This document shows positions 17,075 through 25,250 of a DNA stretch of 64,000 nucleotides, piece after piece. The DNA comes from Treponema sp. (GTDB lineage: Bacteria > Spirochaetota > Spirochaetia > Treponematales > Treponemataceae). The number at the start of each line of letters is the position of its first letter. Positions within the stretch are counted from its first letter, which is position 1. Below the pieces are notes generated by a model. That model had not been told where the DNA came from. It did no database searches and saw only the letters and a program-made list of their open reading frames with translations. The DNA is taken from contig JAILKS010000022.1 in NCBI GenBank assembly GCA_024693715.1, forward strand, positions 91,434 to 155,433. The letters are read 5' to 3'. The translations under genes and the position numbers were made by a program.

Positions 17075-17641
17075 TTATTTTGCTCTTTCGAGGAATGAAC
17101 CGTCTCTTGTATCAATTACAATTTTATCATCTGTATTAATAAACAATGGAACACGAACTTCAATTCCTGTATCAAGTGTAGCAGGCTTCATTGATTTTCC
17201 AGAAGTATCACCCTTTACACCTGGTTCACAATATGTAACTGTACGAGTTACGCGAACAGGAAGATCAATACCTACAGGTTTTCCTTCATAGAAAGTAAGA
17301 TTTACTTCAAGATCATCATCAGGAGTAATATATCCTGCGTAATCACCAAGATCATCCTTTGCAAGTTCAAACTGTTCGTAAGTATCCTGATCCATAAATA
17401 CAAAGGTATCGCCATCAATATAAGAAAGCTTTGTTACATGTGATTCAAGATCTACTTCGTCAAATTTTTCACCGGCATCAATACCAAGATCCATTGTAGA
17501 ATTGGTAACAAGGTTCTTTACACGAAGACTTGTAACCATACCAGCACGTCCTGATCTTTGTCCAAGCATTTTCTGAACAATGAGAGGATTTCCTTCATAC
17601 ATAAAAGCTGTACCAACTTTTAACTGTGATGTCATTAACAT
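17075..17641 (-). CDS. efp: Elongation factor P, arginine-32 type
   Basis: This 189-residue three-domain factor relieves ribosome stalling at polyproline. The domain I loop reads QRSGRAGM, placing Arg at residue 32 counted from the ATG at 17641, where E. coli EF-P has a lysine that is beta-lysylated. Arg32 EF-Ps are activated by rhamnosylation by EarP, and earP lies 35 nt upstream in the same direction. GAGG about 9 nt before this ATG supports the start; a second in-frame ATG two codons later is possible. It is the last gene of a long minus-strand train and is followed by a terminator. Confidence 0.96.
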   Translation of the reverse strand: MLMTSQLKVGTAFMYEGNPLIVQKMLGQRSGRAGMVTSLRVKNLVTNSTMDLGIDAGEKFDEVDLESHVTKLSYIDGDTFVFMDQDTYEQFELAKDDLGDYAGYITPDDDLEVNLTFYEGKPVGIDLPVRVTRTVTYCEPGVKGDTSGKSMKPATLDTGIEVRVPLFINTDDKIVIDTRDGSFLERAK

Positions 17642-17676
17642 AATATAAAACCTCAAAAAATAAATTCAAATTATTA

Positions 17677-18792
17677 TTATATTATAATGATTTTTTCAAT
17701 AAATGTCATTAAGTTAGAGCAAAGCTCACCATTTTTTCTTAAATCAATAGAAAAATTTTTATATCCTTCTCTCAAACCGTCAATCCTTTGTAAAAATTCA
17801 TCTGTATATTTTTCAATATCATCAGCGGTTTTTGTCTGATTAAAAGCAAGCATAAGTTTTTCTACGCACAAAAAATCGGCAGTTGAAAAATAATTTTTCA
17901 TTTTCTCTAAAAGCGCCTGAACCTTTACCAGCTGATATTCATCACTTTGAGGATATGCATGCCAGATAAAAGGAATTCCCGAAAGACAGGCACGGCTTAA
18001 AGTTTCTTCTCCACGTATAAAAAGCACGGAACATTTCTTTAACATTTCGTCCCATTCATATAAATCAAGATAATCAAGAACTTCAAGCTTTACCGGATGA
18101 TTTTCATTTTTAATAATTTCATTCCACGCCTTTTCAAAGGATGCTTTCCCTTTTCCCTGTGCAAGAAGAATTGTTGTAAAACGACTTTTTTTAAAAGCCC
18201 TTACAACGCCTGAAAAATCTTTATCATATGTAAAAAATAAAACAGGGCCATCCTTATTGTAACTGACAGCTTCCTTCCATCCGTCGTCTATAATTAATCC
18301 GCCGGTTTTATCCGTAAAACCTGGCATAAAATTAACTTTCTGAACTTTCGCCCTTCTCGTAAGTGATTTCAAAAGATGAAAATCCTCTGCATAAGCTTCA
18401 GCGGTAAGGTAATCAATCATTATTATATGAACAGTTTTTTCAAGTTCATCTTCAAAAAGAATTTTTTCAAGCCACCCCGGGCGACCACACTGAAAGCATT
18501 CTAAAATTACACCAAGCCTGTCAGATGACAAAACAGCTTTTTCTTTATCATTTGAAAAAGAAGCATAACACAAATCAAATGCATTCCAGTCATAAACGTT
18601 TATTCCATTTACAATCTGATATTTCTTTGAAGCATCAACCTGACTGTATATTTTTTTAAACGCTTCTAAATTATCAACGATAAGATTAACGGTATTCGAA
18701 GGATTTATTTTTTTCAGATGAGAGGCCATACGGAAGGTTACTCCAATATCGCCAAAATTATCTACAACTTTACAAAGAATTGTAAGAATCAT
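17677..18792 (-). CDS. earP: EF-P arginine rhamnosyltransferase
   Basis: The 371-residue GT-B glycosyltransferase has the EarP N-terminal signature CKVVDNFGDIGVTFR (Asp11 and Asp15 correspond to the catalytic aspartates) and the C-terminal FIRGEETLSRACLSG/PFIWHAYPQ nucleotide-sugar site (Glu262). EarP transfers rhamnose from dTDP-rhamnose to Arg32 of EF-P. The adjacent efp does encode Arg32, so the pairing is self-consistent. Genes for dTDP-rhamnose synthesis are not in this window. It starts 1 nt after the stop of the upstream zinc-finger-like gene, suggesting translational coupling; no clear ribosome-binding site is seen. Confidence 0.93.
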   Translation of the reverse strand: MILTILCKVVDNFGDIGVTFRMASHLKKINPSNTVNLIVDNLEAFKKIYSQVDASKKYQIVNGINVYDWNAFDLCYASFSNDKEKAVLSSDRLGVILECFQCGRPGWLEKILFEDELEKTVHIIMIDYLTAEAYAEDFHLLKSLTRRAKVQKVNFMPGFTDKTGGLIIDDGWKEAVSYNKDGPVLFFTYDKDFSGVVRAFKKSRFTTILLAQGKGKASFEKAWNEIIKNENHPVKLEVLDYLDLYEWDEMLKKCSVLFIRGEETLSRACLSGIPFIWHAYPQSDEYQLVKVQALLEKMKNYFSTADFLCVEKLMLAFNQTKTADDIEKYTDEFLQRIDGLREGYKNFSIDLRKNGELCSNLMTFIEKIIII

Positions 18793-18793
18793 T

Positions 18794-19243
18794 TTAGTTT
18801 ACTTTGCTGTAAAGTTCACTTAATTCTTCACGCCATTCAGATTTTTTTTCTTTATCATCCCATTCAATTACTTTTTTAATTGTAAAATGACGCTGGTCAC
18901 GTGGATTTTCATAAGAAAGGATTCCGAATCTTCCCTGCCCTATATAAGCTATTTTTTCATTCGGAAGAAGCTTTTCATTTTTTTCAACTTCACCTATTGC
19001 ACATTCAAAATGGATTGGTTTTCCGGTTGCTTTGTCTGACATACAGCTTGATATTTCCAAAACAGGATTTCCACATTTTGCACAAATAACTTCCCGTGCT
19101 TTAATTTCAGAAATAGCCTTTTGTCTTTCTAAACGGACAGATTCATCTTCGTATTTATTTGGTTCATTTACCGGCTGCTGATTGTTCTTCTGATTATTTC
19201 TCTGATTGTTCCATCTTTTTTTGTTACGACGATTCTTGTCCAT
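18794..19243 (-). CDS. Hypothetical protein with Asn/Gln-rich basic N-terminus and a zinc-binding-like CxxC motif
   Basis: I do not recognise a named family. The 149-residue protein opens with about 30 residues rich in Asn, Gln, Arg and Lys, likely disordered. A compact domain follows with VICAKCGNPVLE, a second SSCMSD cysteine and HFECAIG, which together could hold one zinc ion. The last 50 residues are charged with several Trp and Tyr. It lies between a 66-residue unknown and earP in the extended trmD operon, 1 nt from earP. A nucleic-acid or ribosome-binding role would suit the composition but is only a guess. Confidence 0.7.
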   Translation of the reverse strand: MDKNRRNKKRWNNQRNNQKNNQQPVNEPNKYEDESVRLERQKAISEIKAREVICAKCGNPVLEISSCMSDKATGKPIHFECAIGEVEKNEKLLPNEKIAYIGQGRFGILSYENPRDQRHFTIKKVIEWDDKEKKSEWREELSELYSKVN

Positions 19244-19255
19244 TTTTTTCCTCTG

Positions 19256-19456
19256 CTATTGTTCGCGCAGTTTCAACTCTTCAGGATTTTCAACTAATTT
19301 CGTACTTATTACATACGCAATCCGCTGAATCGCACTGTCGAGATATTCCTCACTATGTATTTTCTCGCGTAATTCTAAAATACGCTCGTGCAGTATTTCT
19401 TCTTTAGTCTTTTCGAGGACTAAAGTCCCTGCATTTTTTGTTGCACTAGAAATCAT
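19256..19456 (-). CDS. Small hypothetical helical protein
   Basis: This 66-residue protein is charged and predicted mostly helical (KTKEEILHERILELREKI), without membrane segment, cysteine or known motif. It is kept because it fits the spacing of its operon: 15 nt after yraN and 12 nt before the zinc-finger-like gene, all in one direction. Function unknown. Confidence 0.6.
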   Translation of the reverse strand: MISSATKNAGTLVLEKTKEEILHERILELREKIHSEEYLDSAIQRIAYVISTKLVENPEELKLREQ

Positions 19457-19471
19457 AAAGACTCCAAACCT

Positions 19472-19828
19472 TTATTCTGTAAAAGCATTTTCAATATGAT
19501 ATACACAGGGGTATCCCTGCATATCAAGTATAATTACATCGAAACGAATGTAACTGTTACTATATTGTCGATGATTTATCAGAAAACGTTTAGAATTTTT
19601 TACAATCCTTGACAATTTCTTTTGATTTAACACGCTTAAAAGCATGTCTTTTGTGGCATTTGGAAGGGTTTTAACCTCAACAAACACCAGATAATCATCT
19701 TTTTTTACTATTATATCAACTTCTCCGTCTTTTGTCCGCCAGTTTCGCTCTAAAATTTCATATCCTTTGTTAATAAGATATTCGGATGCACGGTCTTCTC
19801 CATTATTTCCGATAAATCCGCTTATCAT
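19472..19828 (-). CDS. YraN/UPF0102 endonuclease-like protein
   Basis: The 118-residue protein carries the UPF0102 pattern: GEDRASEYLINKGYEILERN, then the nuclease-type GEVDIIVKKDDYLVFVEVKT (Asp, Glu-x-Lys). The fold belongs to the Holliday-resolvase-like PD-(D/E)XK group. Its role in cells is not settled. It overlaps the FlhB-like gene by 4 nt, so the two are translationally coupled. YraN near trmD-rplS genes is a common arrangement. Confidence 0.88.
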   Translation of the reverse strand: MISGFIGNNGEDRASEYLINKGYEILERNWRTKDGEVDIIVKKDDYLVFVEVKTLPNATKDMLLSVLNQKKLSRIVKNSKRFLINHRQYSNSYIRFDVIILDMQGYPCVYHIENAFTE

Positions 19829-20070
19829 TTTCTCTCTCCAAGAATATACGCAAAAATGACTGCAAGTGCCTGATATGTTTCTTCCGAGACTGCATCACCA
19901 ACCTGTTGAAGTGAAAGTACGTCAACAAGTGTCTGATTTTCTTCAATCCTGATATTATTTTTCTTTGCTTCGTTTAATATTTTTTCTGCAATTACACCAG
20001 AACCCTTGGCAGTTATAAAAGGGACTTCTGCACCCTTAGGATATTTTACTGCTACTGCTTTTTTAATCAT
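19825..20070 (-). CDS. FlhB C-terminal-domain-like protein (EscU/YscU family, YlqH-like)
   Basis: The 81-residue protein matches only the cytoplasmic C-terminal domain of FlhB (AVAVKYPKGAEVPFITAKG, then ENQTLVDVLSLQQVGDAVSEETYQALAVIFAYI). It has no membrane part and no NPTH autocleavage site, beginning just where the cleaved fragment of FlhB begins. Such orphan fragments are known beside trmD-rplS in Bacillus (ylqH), and a similar fragment partly replaces FlhB-CC in some species. It overlaps both neighbours by 4 nt. Confidence 0.87.
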   Translation of the reverse strand: MIKKAVAVKYPKGAEVPFITAKGSGVIAEKILNEAKKNNIRIEENQTLVDVLSLQQVGDAVSEETYQALAVIFAYILGERK

Positions 20071-21182
20071 AAAACATCCCCCTGCACTTTTTGTATATCG
20101 TCAAACGAAGCACATAAACCTTCTGCCTTTTCTTTTTCAATCCATTCAACAATTACATCGCTGTTCAAAATTTTTAATTTGTCTTTCAATAATTTTATCT
20201 CTTTATCTATATCAGCTGTATTATCCTTATACATTGCGATTTTATTTATTTTATGATTCAAATAATTTATTACAAAATCAGATTTTTCATTCTGATAAAG
20301 ACATGAAAGGCAAACCATCTCCAACTGATTATTATTATTCAAAAGAAGTTTAATATTTCCACCACCGGTTTTCTCTTCATTACATATAAGCTCATAAGGC
20401 AAAAAAATCCAGCTGCTGTCAGATACAGAACTTTTACTTGCCCTTAAATGATTCATTACAGTTAAAAGGCCTGTTTTTTCTTCATTCAGATTCATTAAAT
20501 CTTCAAAAAATTTTTTTATTATTGTTTCAAAATAAAGTGTTTCATTTTGTATCGATGAATCTGATTTTATCTGAGTTTCCTTCTGATTAAAATTATTATT
20601 TTCAGAATCCTCATCAATATTATTTAAAAGTGCTTCTATATCTTCAAAAGAAGCATCAATTCCCTTCTGCTTTAACAAAAGTATCAATGATGCAGCCGAT
20701 TTTTCTTTACCGCTAAATCTAGCTGCCATTTTATAAACGCGATTCATAAAAAAAGAATCAAACTTCAACCCAAGCGATTTCATCTGCTGCAAAAGATGAT
20801 ACGAAAGATTATCAGCAGCAAGTCCAAGTGAATTTAAATATGCAGCCAAAGAAGGATCTGTTACTGTCGCAAGGGCATTCCCCTGGACATTACCAAAGGA
20901 TGTTACATTGAATTTCTGAAAAATCTGATTAACATCTTTACTTTCAATGTTCGATAAAAATGGTCTTCCATCCTTCATTGAAATTGTTGCAAGAAAAGTT
21001 GAGCCAGGTGCATATGCTTTTGAAGAATTAATTGTAACCCTGTTTCCTGCAACAGAACCTTCATATTGTCCGTTACCTTTATCTGCAATAATCCTTACAA
21101 GAACGGTATTTCCTTCACGTAAAGGAATTGTTTTTACACCGCTACCATTGAGAATATGCGAATAGACTACAATATTATTCAT
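20067..21182 (-). CDS. Hypothetical protein, possible FliK/YlqG-like
   Basis: The roughly 371-residue protein lacks a signal peptide or membrane helix. The N-terminal third is beta-rich (VLVRIIADKGNGQYEGSVAG), the middle is helical (RVYKMAARFSGKEKSAASLI), and a low-complexity Asn/Glu stretch follows near residue 200. The order rplS, unknown, FlhB-C-like fragment matches rplS-ylqG-ylqH of Bacillus, where YlqG resembles the hook-length protein FliK. That analogy is mostly positional. The ATG at 21182 is chosen because upstream codons run back into the rplS terminator. No Shine-Dalgarno is visible. Confidence 0.65.
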   Translation of the reverse strand: MNNIVVYSHILNGSGVKTIPLREGNTVLVRIIADKGNGQYEGSVAGNRVTINSSKAYAPGSTFLATISMKDGRPFLSNIESKDVNQIFQKFNVTSFGNVQGNALATVTDPSLAAYLNSLGLAADNLSYHLLQQMKSLGLKFDSFFMNRVYKMAARFSGKEKSAASLILLLKQKGIDASFEDIEALLNNIDEDSENNNFNQKETQIKSDSSIQNETLYFETIIKKFFEDLMNLNEEKTGLLTVMNHLRASKSSVSDSSWIFLPYELICNEEKTGGGNIKLLLNNNNQLEMVCLSCLYQNEKSDFVINYLNHKINKIAMYKDNTADIDKEIKLLKDKLKILNSDVIVEWIEKEKAEGLCASFDDIQKVQGDVL

Positions 21183-21228
21183 AATAAATATTTTATAACT
21201 AAACAAAACTTTTTTAAATAGAATGAAT

Positions 21229-21264
21229 AAAAAAACAGGCCGCCTCATAACGAAACGACCTGTT
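21229..21264 (-). terminator. Intrinsic terminator after rplS
   Basis: On the minus strand ACAGGTCG pairs with CGGCCTGT (one G-U), followed by seven T. It separates the ribosomal operon from the FliK-like gene, so the downstream genes need their own promoter or partial readthrough. Confidence 0.75.
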
Positions 21265-21292
21265 TATTAAAAATCAAATATATGATTATTAA

Positions 21293-21742
21293 TTATTCTG
21301 CATTATTTTCTGCAGGAGCTTCTGCTTTTGCTGCTTCTTTTGCTGCCGCTGCCTGTGCTGCTGCCGCATTACGTGCTTCCATTGCTGCTGTTACTTTAGC
21401 ACCAACAAGAGTCTTAACCTTAGCTGCCTTACCAACCTTATCACGTAAGAAGTAAAGCTTAGCACGTCTTACTTTACCAGGACGAACAACTTCTACCTTC
21501 TGAATACGAGGGCTGTTATAAGGGAATACACGTTCAACACCAACACCGTAAGAAATCTTACGAACTGTGAATGTTCTTCTTGCACCCTCATTCTTCTTAC
21601 AAAGAACAACGCCTTCATAAACCTGAATACGTTCTGTTTTACCTTCAATAATCTTGAAGTAAACTTTTACTGTATCACCTACATTGAAATCCTGTGCACC
21701 AGGACGTTTCTGTGATTCTTCAATAGTTTTAATAAGATCCAT
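21293..21742 (-). CDS. rplS: Ribosomal protein L19 with Ala/Glu-rich C-terminal tail
   Basis: Residues 1-115 are a normal bL19 ([56 protein letters not shown]). The protein is 149 residues instead of about 115-120. The extra 30 or so are almost entirely Ala, Lys and Glu ([20 protein letters not shown]), probably a helical or disordered tail on the solvent side of the 50S subunit. It lies 33 nt after trmD in the standard rpsP-rimM-trmD-rplS order and ends at a terminator. Confidence 0.97.
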   Translation of the reverse strand: MDLIKTIEESQKRPGAQDFNVGDTVKVYFKIIEGKTERIQVYEGVVLCKKNEGARRTFTVRKISYGVGVERVFPYNSPRIQKVEVVRPGKVRRAKLYFLRDKVGKAAKVKTLVGAKVTAAMEARNAAAAQAAAAKEAAKAEAPAENNAE

Positions 21743-21775
21743 ATTGATCTCCTCTAATCTGTTTAAATCGCAGCA

Positions 21776-22510
21776 TTACCTGCTCTTTAGAATTTCCTCA
21801 ATCATCTTTTCCGCTTCTTCAGAAAGTTGACCTGTAAGTCTTGCAGTACTGATTAAATCAGGTCTATATGCAAGAGTTTTTTCAATTCTCTTTTTTAGCC
21901 GCCACTTCCGGATTTCCTCATGATTACCACTCAGCAAAACCGGCGGAACTTTCATTCCTCTCCAGTCTTCAGGATGAGTATACTGCGGATACTCCAGAAG
22001 TCCGTCACAATAACTTTCTTCTTCCAATGATTCCTGCGAAATTACTCCGTCTACAAGACGGTAAACAGTGTCTATAACAACTGTTGCAGCAACTTCTCCC
22101 GATGACATGACATAATCTCCAATAGAGATTTCCGCATCAACGTAAGAATCAATTATCCTCTGGTCAATACCTTCATATCGGCCGCAGATAAAAACAAGTT
22201 CTTCCTTATGACTTAAATCTTGTGCAACTTTTTGTGTAAGTGGCTTTCCGCTTGGTGTTACATAAATAACATACTTTTTGCGGGCATTTACACTATCAAG
22301 TGCTTTTGAAAGTGGTTCAGCAAGCAATAATTGTCCTGCTCCACCTCCGTACGTTCCGTCATCACAGGTATGGTGTTTATCAAGAGCAAAATCTCTGATG
22401 TTCACCAGATCGTAAGCAATAATTTCCTTTTCAACTGCTTTGGCCATGATTGAGTTTTCAAAAAAAGCCTTAACAATATCAGGAAATAAGGTCAGCACAG
22501 TAAATTTCAT
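21776..22510 (-). CDS. trmD: tRNA (guanine-N1)-methyltransferase
   Basis: The 244-residue SPOUT enzyme methylates G37 of tRNAs that read CNN/CGG-type codons, using SAM, and so prevents +1 frameshifts. Family motifs are KFTVLTLFPDIV, the trefoil-knot VFICGRYEGIDQR and EISIGDYVMSSGE, and the C-terminal LSGNHEEIRKWR. Length is typical. It starts 4 nt after rimM in the conserved ribosomal operon. Confidence 0.98.
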   Translation of the reverse strand: MKFTVLTLFPDIVKAFFENSIMAKAVEKEIIAYDLVNIRDFALDKHHTCDDGTYGGGAGQLLLAEPLSKALDSVNARKKYVIYVTPSGKPLTQKVAQDLSHKEELVFICGRYEGIDQRIIDSYVDAEISIGDYVMSSGEVAATVVIDTVYRLVDGVISQESLEEESYCDGLLEYPQYTHPEDWRGMKVPPVLLSGNHEEIRKWRLKKRIEKTLAYRPDLISTARLTGQLSEEAEKMIEEILKSR

Positions 22511-22514
22511 GGAA

Positions 22515-23096
22515 TTACTCCAGAATCCAGAGGTGCATCAATTGTACCGTACCGTGTTGTACATCAACTTTACCGACATGTTCTTTATTAAAAGGAACAA
22601 GAACAACTCTTGCAGAACCGTCAGCATTTTTTTTCAGTTCATCACTAATACAAGTGCAACTCTCGGAGAGTGAAACTTCTAACAAGTAACCTCCTCCGCC
22701 TTCCAAAACGTCTGTGATTGTTCCTACAACTGCAGGCGCATCCAACGTTGCCGGATCGTCTCCCTCAAATACAAGGGAACAATTTCGTAAATCCTCAATG
22801 TACCATTCGTCTTTTTTCAAAGGCTTACAGTACTTTCTTGGAACTAAAATCTGCCAGCGGCTGTATTTTTTTACATCCGAATCAGAATTAATTCCTTCAA
22901 ACTTAAAATACGCAACAGCATTTCCTAAAGAAACCGATTCAACCTTTGTTTCTTTCTGCATATCGCCGTATTTCAAAGTAACTTCCTTAAGCTTCAGCAA
23001 ATGCTCATATTCACCGGAAGCACTCTCAACTTTACATTCACCCGAATATCCGTGCGGACCCCGAATGAAGCCGACTACCAACTGTGCTTTTTCCAT
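22515..23096 (-). CDS. rimM: Ribosome maturation factor RimM
   Basis: The roughly 193-residue protein has the N-terminal RimM barrel (LVVGFIRGPHGYSGECKV) and a C-terminal PRC barrel (EWYIEDLRNCSLVFE). RimM helps assemble the head of the 30S subunit and binds uS19. The ATG at 23096 (MEKAQ) is preferred to TTG and CTG codons just upstream, with GGGAA as a modest ribosome-binding site. It lies between khpA and trmD. Confidence 0.95.
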   Translation of the reverse strand: MEKAQLVVGFIRGPHGYSGECKVESASGEYEHLLKLKEVTLKYGDMQKETKVESVSLGNAVAYFKFEGINSDSDVKKYSRWQILVPRKYCKPLKKDEWYIEDLRNCSLVFEGDDPATLDAPAVVGTITDVLEGGGGYLLEVSLSESCTCISDELKKNADGSARVVLVPFNKEHVGKVDVQHGTVQLMHLWILE

Positions 23097-23110
23097 CAGC
23101 AATATTCCCG

Positions 23111-23347
23111 TTAGTTATCAAGAATATCAAGACTGTAACGTTTTCCGTCTTTTACAGCTGAAGCACTTAAAACAGTTCTCATGGCTTTTGCAATTCTACC
23201 GTATTTTCCGATAACCTTGCCGATATCACCATCAGCTACTTTAAGCTGGAGCACCATGCCCTTTTCGCCTTCAGTTTCATTTACAGACACAGCTGACGGA
23301 TCATCGACTAATGATTTTGCGATGAATTCAATCAGGTCTTTTTCCAT
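23111..23347 (-). CDS. khpA: KH-domain RNA-binding protein KhpA
   Basis: The 78-residue single KH domain has the GDIGKVIGKYGRIAKAMR loop that contacts RNA and matches KhpA/YlqC from end to end. KhpA usually pairs with KhpB to bind many RNAs and influences cell shape in Gram-positives. The rpsP-khpA-rimM-trmD position is the conserved one. It is 18 nt from rpsP. Confidence 0.95.
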   Translation of the reverse strand: MEKDLIEFIAKSLVDDPSAVSVNETEGEKGMVLQLKVADGDIGKVIGKYGRIAKAMRTVLSASAVKDGKRYSLDILDN

Positions 23348-23365
23348 TTTTCTTTCCTCTGTAAA

Positions 23366-23617
23366 TTACTTTGCTGCTTTTGCAGACTGAACATTCATTA
23401 ATTTTTTAACGATGTCAGTTGGCTGAGCACCTACGCTGATCCAATACTTAGCGCGGTCCATATCAATAGAAACCTGAGACTCTTCCTTTGCAATTGGCTG
23501 ATAAGTTCCGATTTCTTCAATACAAACACCGTCACGAGGCTTACGTGAGTCCTGAACAACTACACGATAACATGGACGTTTCTGAGTACCAAATCTCTTA
23601 AGTCTTATTTTGACCAT
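23366..23617 (-). CDS. rpsP: Ribosomal protein S16
   Basis: The 83-residue bS16 has the expected [20 protein letters not shown] start and [19 protein letters not shown] core. It binds 16S rRNA early in 30S assembly. It is the first gene of the ribosomal operon, with GGAGG before the ATG. A perfect 8-bp hairpin sits immediately upstream of that site. Confidence 0.98.
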   Translation of the reverse strand: MVKIRLKRFGTQKRPCYRVVVQDSRKPRDGVCIEEIGTYQPIAKEESQVSIDMDRAKYWISVGAQPTDIVKKLMNVQSAKAAK

Positions 23618-23628
23618 TTATTCCTCCA

Positions 23629-23648
23629 TGGCACTGTTTCCAGTACCA
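23629..23648 (-). promoter_or_regulatory. GAAA-tetraloop hairpin next to the rpsP ribosome-binding site
   Basis: On the minus strand TGGTACTG-GAAA-CAGTGCCA forms eight pairs (one G-U) with a GNRA tetraloop, and its 3' strand ends 1-2 nt before GGAGG of rpsP. There is no T-run, so it is not a terminator. A role in translational feedback or mRNA stability is possible. Confidence 0.5.
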
Positions 23649-23776
23649 GATTTTACTTTCCGGACACAATACGTACAATTATGTATATATTGAGCCTATA
23701 TATTATATGAAAATTAGTTTTTATTCAAGAGCTGACACAGGCAGATAGAGATTAGAAAATAATAAAACACAGTAAT

Positions 23777-24529
23777 TCAGACCGTTGTAAACCTTGAAAG
23801 AAATGCTTTTGTTCTTTCCTGCGATGGATTATTAATAACTTTTTCCGGGGTGCCCTCTTCTACAATAACACCTCCGTCCATAAAAATAACATGCGTAGAA
23901 ATATCTCTCGCAAATGCCATTTCATGTGTTACAACAACCATAGTCATTTTATTTTCTGCAAGCTCTTTTATTACTTCAAGAATCTCACCGGTCAGTTCAG
24001 GGTCAAGAGCTGATGTAGGCTCATCAAATAATAGAACCTCAGGCTTCATGGCAAGTGCACGTGCAATTGAAACTCTCTGCTGCTGTCCGCCGGAAAGTTC
24101 ACAAGGATAATTATTAATTTTTTCTTTTAATCCTATCCTTTGTAAAAGTTCAAGAGCTGTTTTTTCTGCTTCATCCTTTGATTTTTTTAAAACCCTTATT
24201 TGAGGCTCCATCACATTTTTTAATACATTATAATGAGGAAAAAGATTAAAATTCTGAAAAACAAGTCCGCTCTGCAGCATAATTTTTCTGCGGCTTTTTT
24301 TATCTGCATATTTTCCGTTTTCAACAAGTTTTTTACCGCATATTTCAATTGTACCGTCAGTTACATCCTCGAGCTGTGAAATACATCTTAAAATTGTTGA
24401 TTTTCCGGAACCACTTGGACCGATGATGGAAAGGACTTCTCCCTGCAAAACTGAAAAAGAAATTCCTTTTAATATTTCAAGAGTTCCGAATGATTTTTTT
24501 AACTGCTCAACCTTAATAATTTCTGCCAT
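23777..24529 (-). CDS. Polar amino-acid ABC transporter, ATP-binding subunit (GlnQ/ArtP-like)
   Basis: The 250-residue ATPase has Walker [10 protein letters not shown], signature ELSGGQQQR, Walker [14 protein letters not shown] and H-loop VVTHE, the arrangement of the PAAT family. It powers import of amino acids together with the permease 9 nt upstream and the lipoprotein upstream of that. The operon begins with argH, so arginine, lysine or another basic amino acid is a plausible substrate; glutamine is also common in the family. Confidence 0.95.
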   Translation of the reverse strand: MAEIIKVEQLKKSFGTLEILKGISFSVLQGEVLSIIGPSGSGKSTILRCISQLEDVTDGTIEICGKKLVENGKYADKKSRRKIMLQSGLVFQNFNLFPHYNVLKNVMEPQIRVLKKSKDEAEKTALELLQRIGLKEKINNYPCELSGGQQQRVSIARALAMKPEVLLFDEPTSALDPELTGEILEVIKELAENKMTMVVVTHEMAFARDISTHVIFMDGGVIVEEGTPEKVINNPSQERTKAFLSRFTTV

Positions 24530-24538
24530 GACAAAACC

Positions 24539-25246
24539 CTATGAATAAAAGGAAAGCTTCTTTTCCATCCTTCTGAAAGAAACAGAAACTACATAATTCA
24601 TTACAAAATAAAATATTCCTGCTATCAAAAGCGGTGTAAACGAAACTAATCTGTTTGATGAACTTTTTGCATAAAACATCAATTCCTGAACGCTTAAAAT
24701 CGTAACGAGCGATGTATCTTTTACAAGAGTAATTACTTCATTTCCCATAGCAGGAATAATACGTTTTACAACCTGCGGAAGAATAATCCTGAAAAAAGTC
24801 TGCGCTCTGGAATAACCTAAAACTCTGGATGCTTCATATTGACCTTTAGGAATAGATTCAATTCCGCCACGATAAATCTCTGCAAAATATGCTGCATAAT
24901 TGATTGAAAATGCTACAATAGATGCTGCAAAGGACGGAAATAAAATTGTAGTGTCAAAATATTTTACCGCAATCAGCTTGGGAACAAAATAAACAATCAG
25001 CAACTGAAGCATGAGCGGAGTGCCACGGATGATTAAAAGAAAAACATTTGTAATTGAAGAAATGATTTTATTTTTTGACATTCTTCCTGTCGCTACAACA
25101 AAAGCAAAAGGAATAGCAAAAACAAGAGTAAGAATGAAAATACTTAAAGTGATTCCGCTTCCCTTCAGCATCGACAGAAGCATAGTAGAAAAATCTTCTG
25201 CAGCTTCTGACGACACGTGGAAAACGTTTATTAAAAATTCCTTCAC
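24539..25246 (-). CDS. Polar amino-acid ABC transporter permease
   Basis: The 235-residue permease has about five helices and the PAAT-family EAA loop, here EIYRGGIESIPKGQYEASRV near residue 145 and GNEVITLVKDTSLVTILS after it. One permease gene is present, so the channel would be a homodimer. It lies between the ATPase and the substrate-binding lipoprotein with gaps of 4-9 nt. Confidence 0.94.
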   Translation of the reverse strand: MKEFLINVFHVSSEAAEDFSTMLLSMLKGSGITLSIFILTLVFAIPFAFVVATGRMSKNKIISSITNVFLLIIRGTPLMLQLLIVYFVPKLIAVKYFDTTILFPSFAASIVAFSINYAAYFAEIYRGGIESIPKGQYEASRVLGYSRAQTFFRIILPQVVKRIIPAMGNEVITLVKDTSLVTILSVQELMFYAKSSSNRLVSFTPLLIAGIFYFVMNYVVSVSFRRMEKKLSFYS

Positions 25247-25250
25247 AAAA

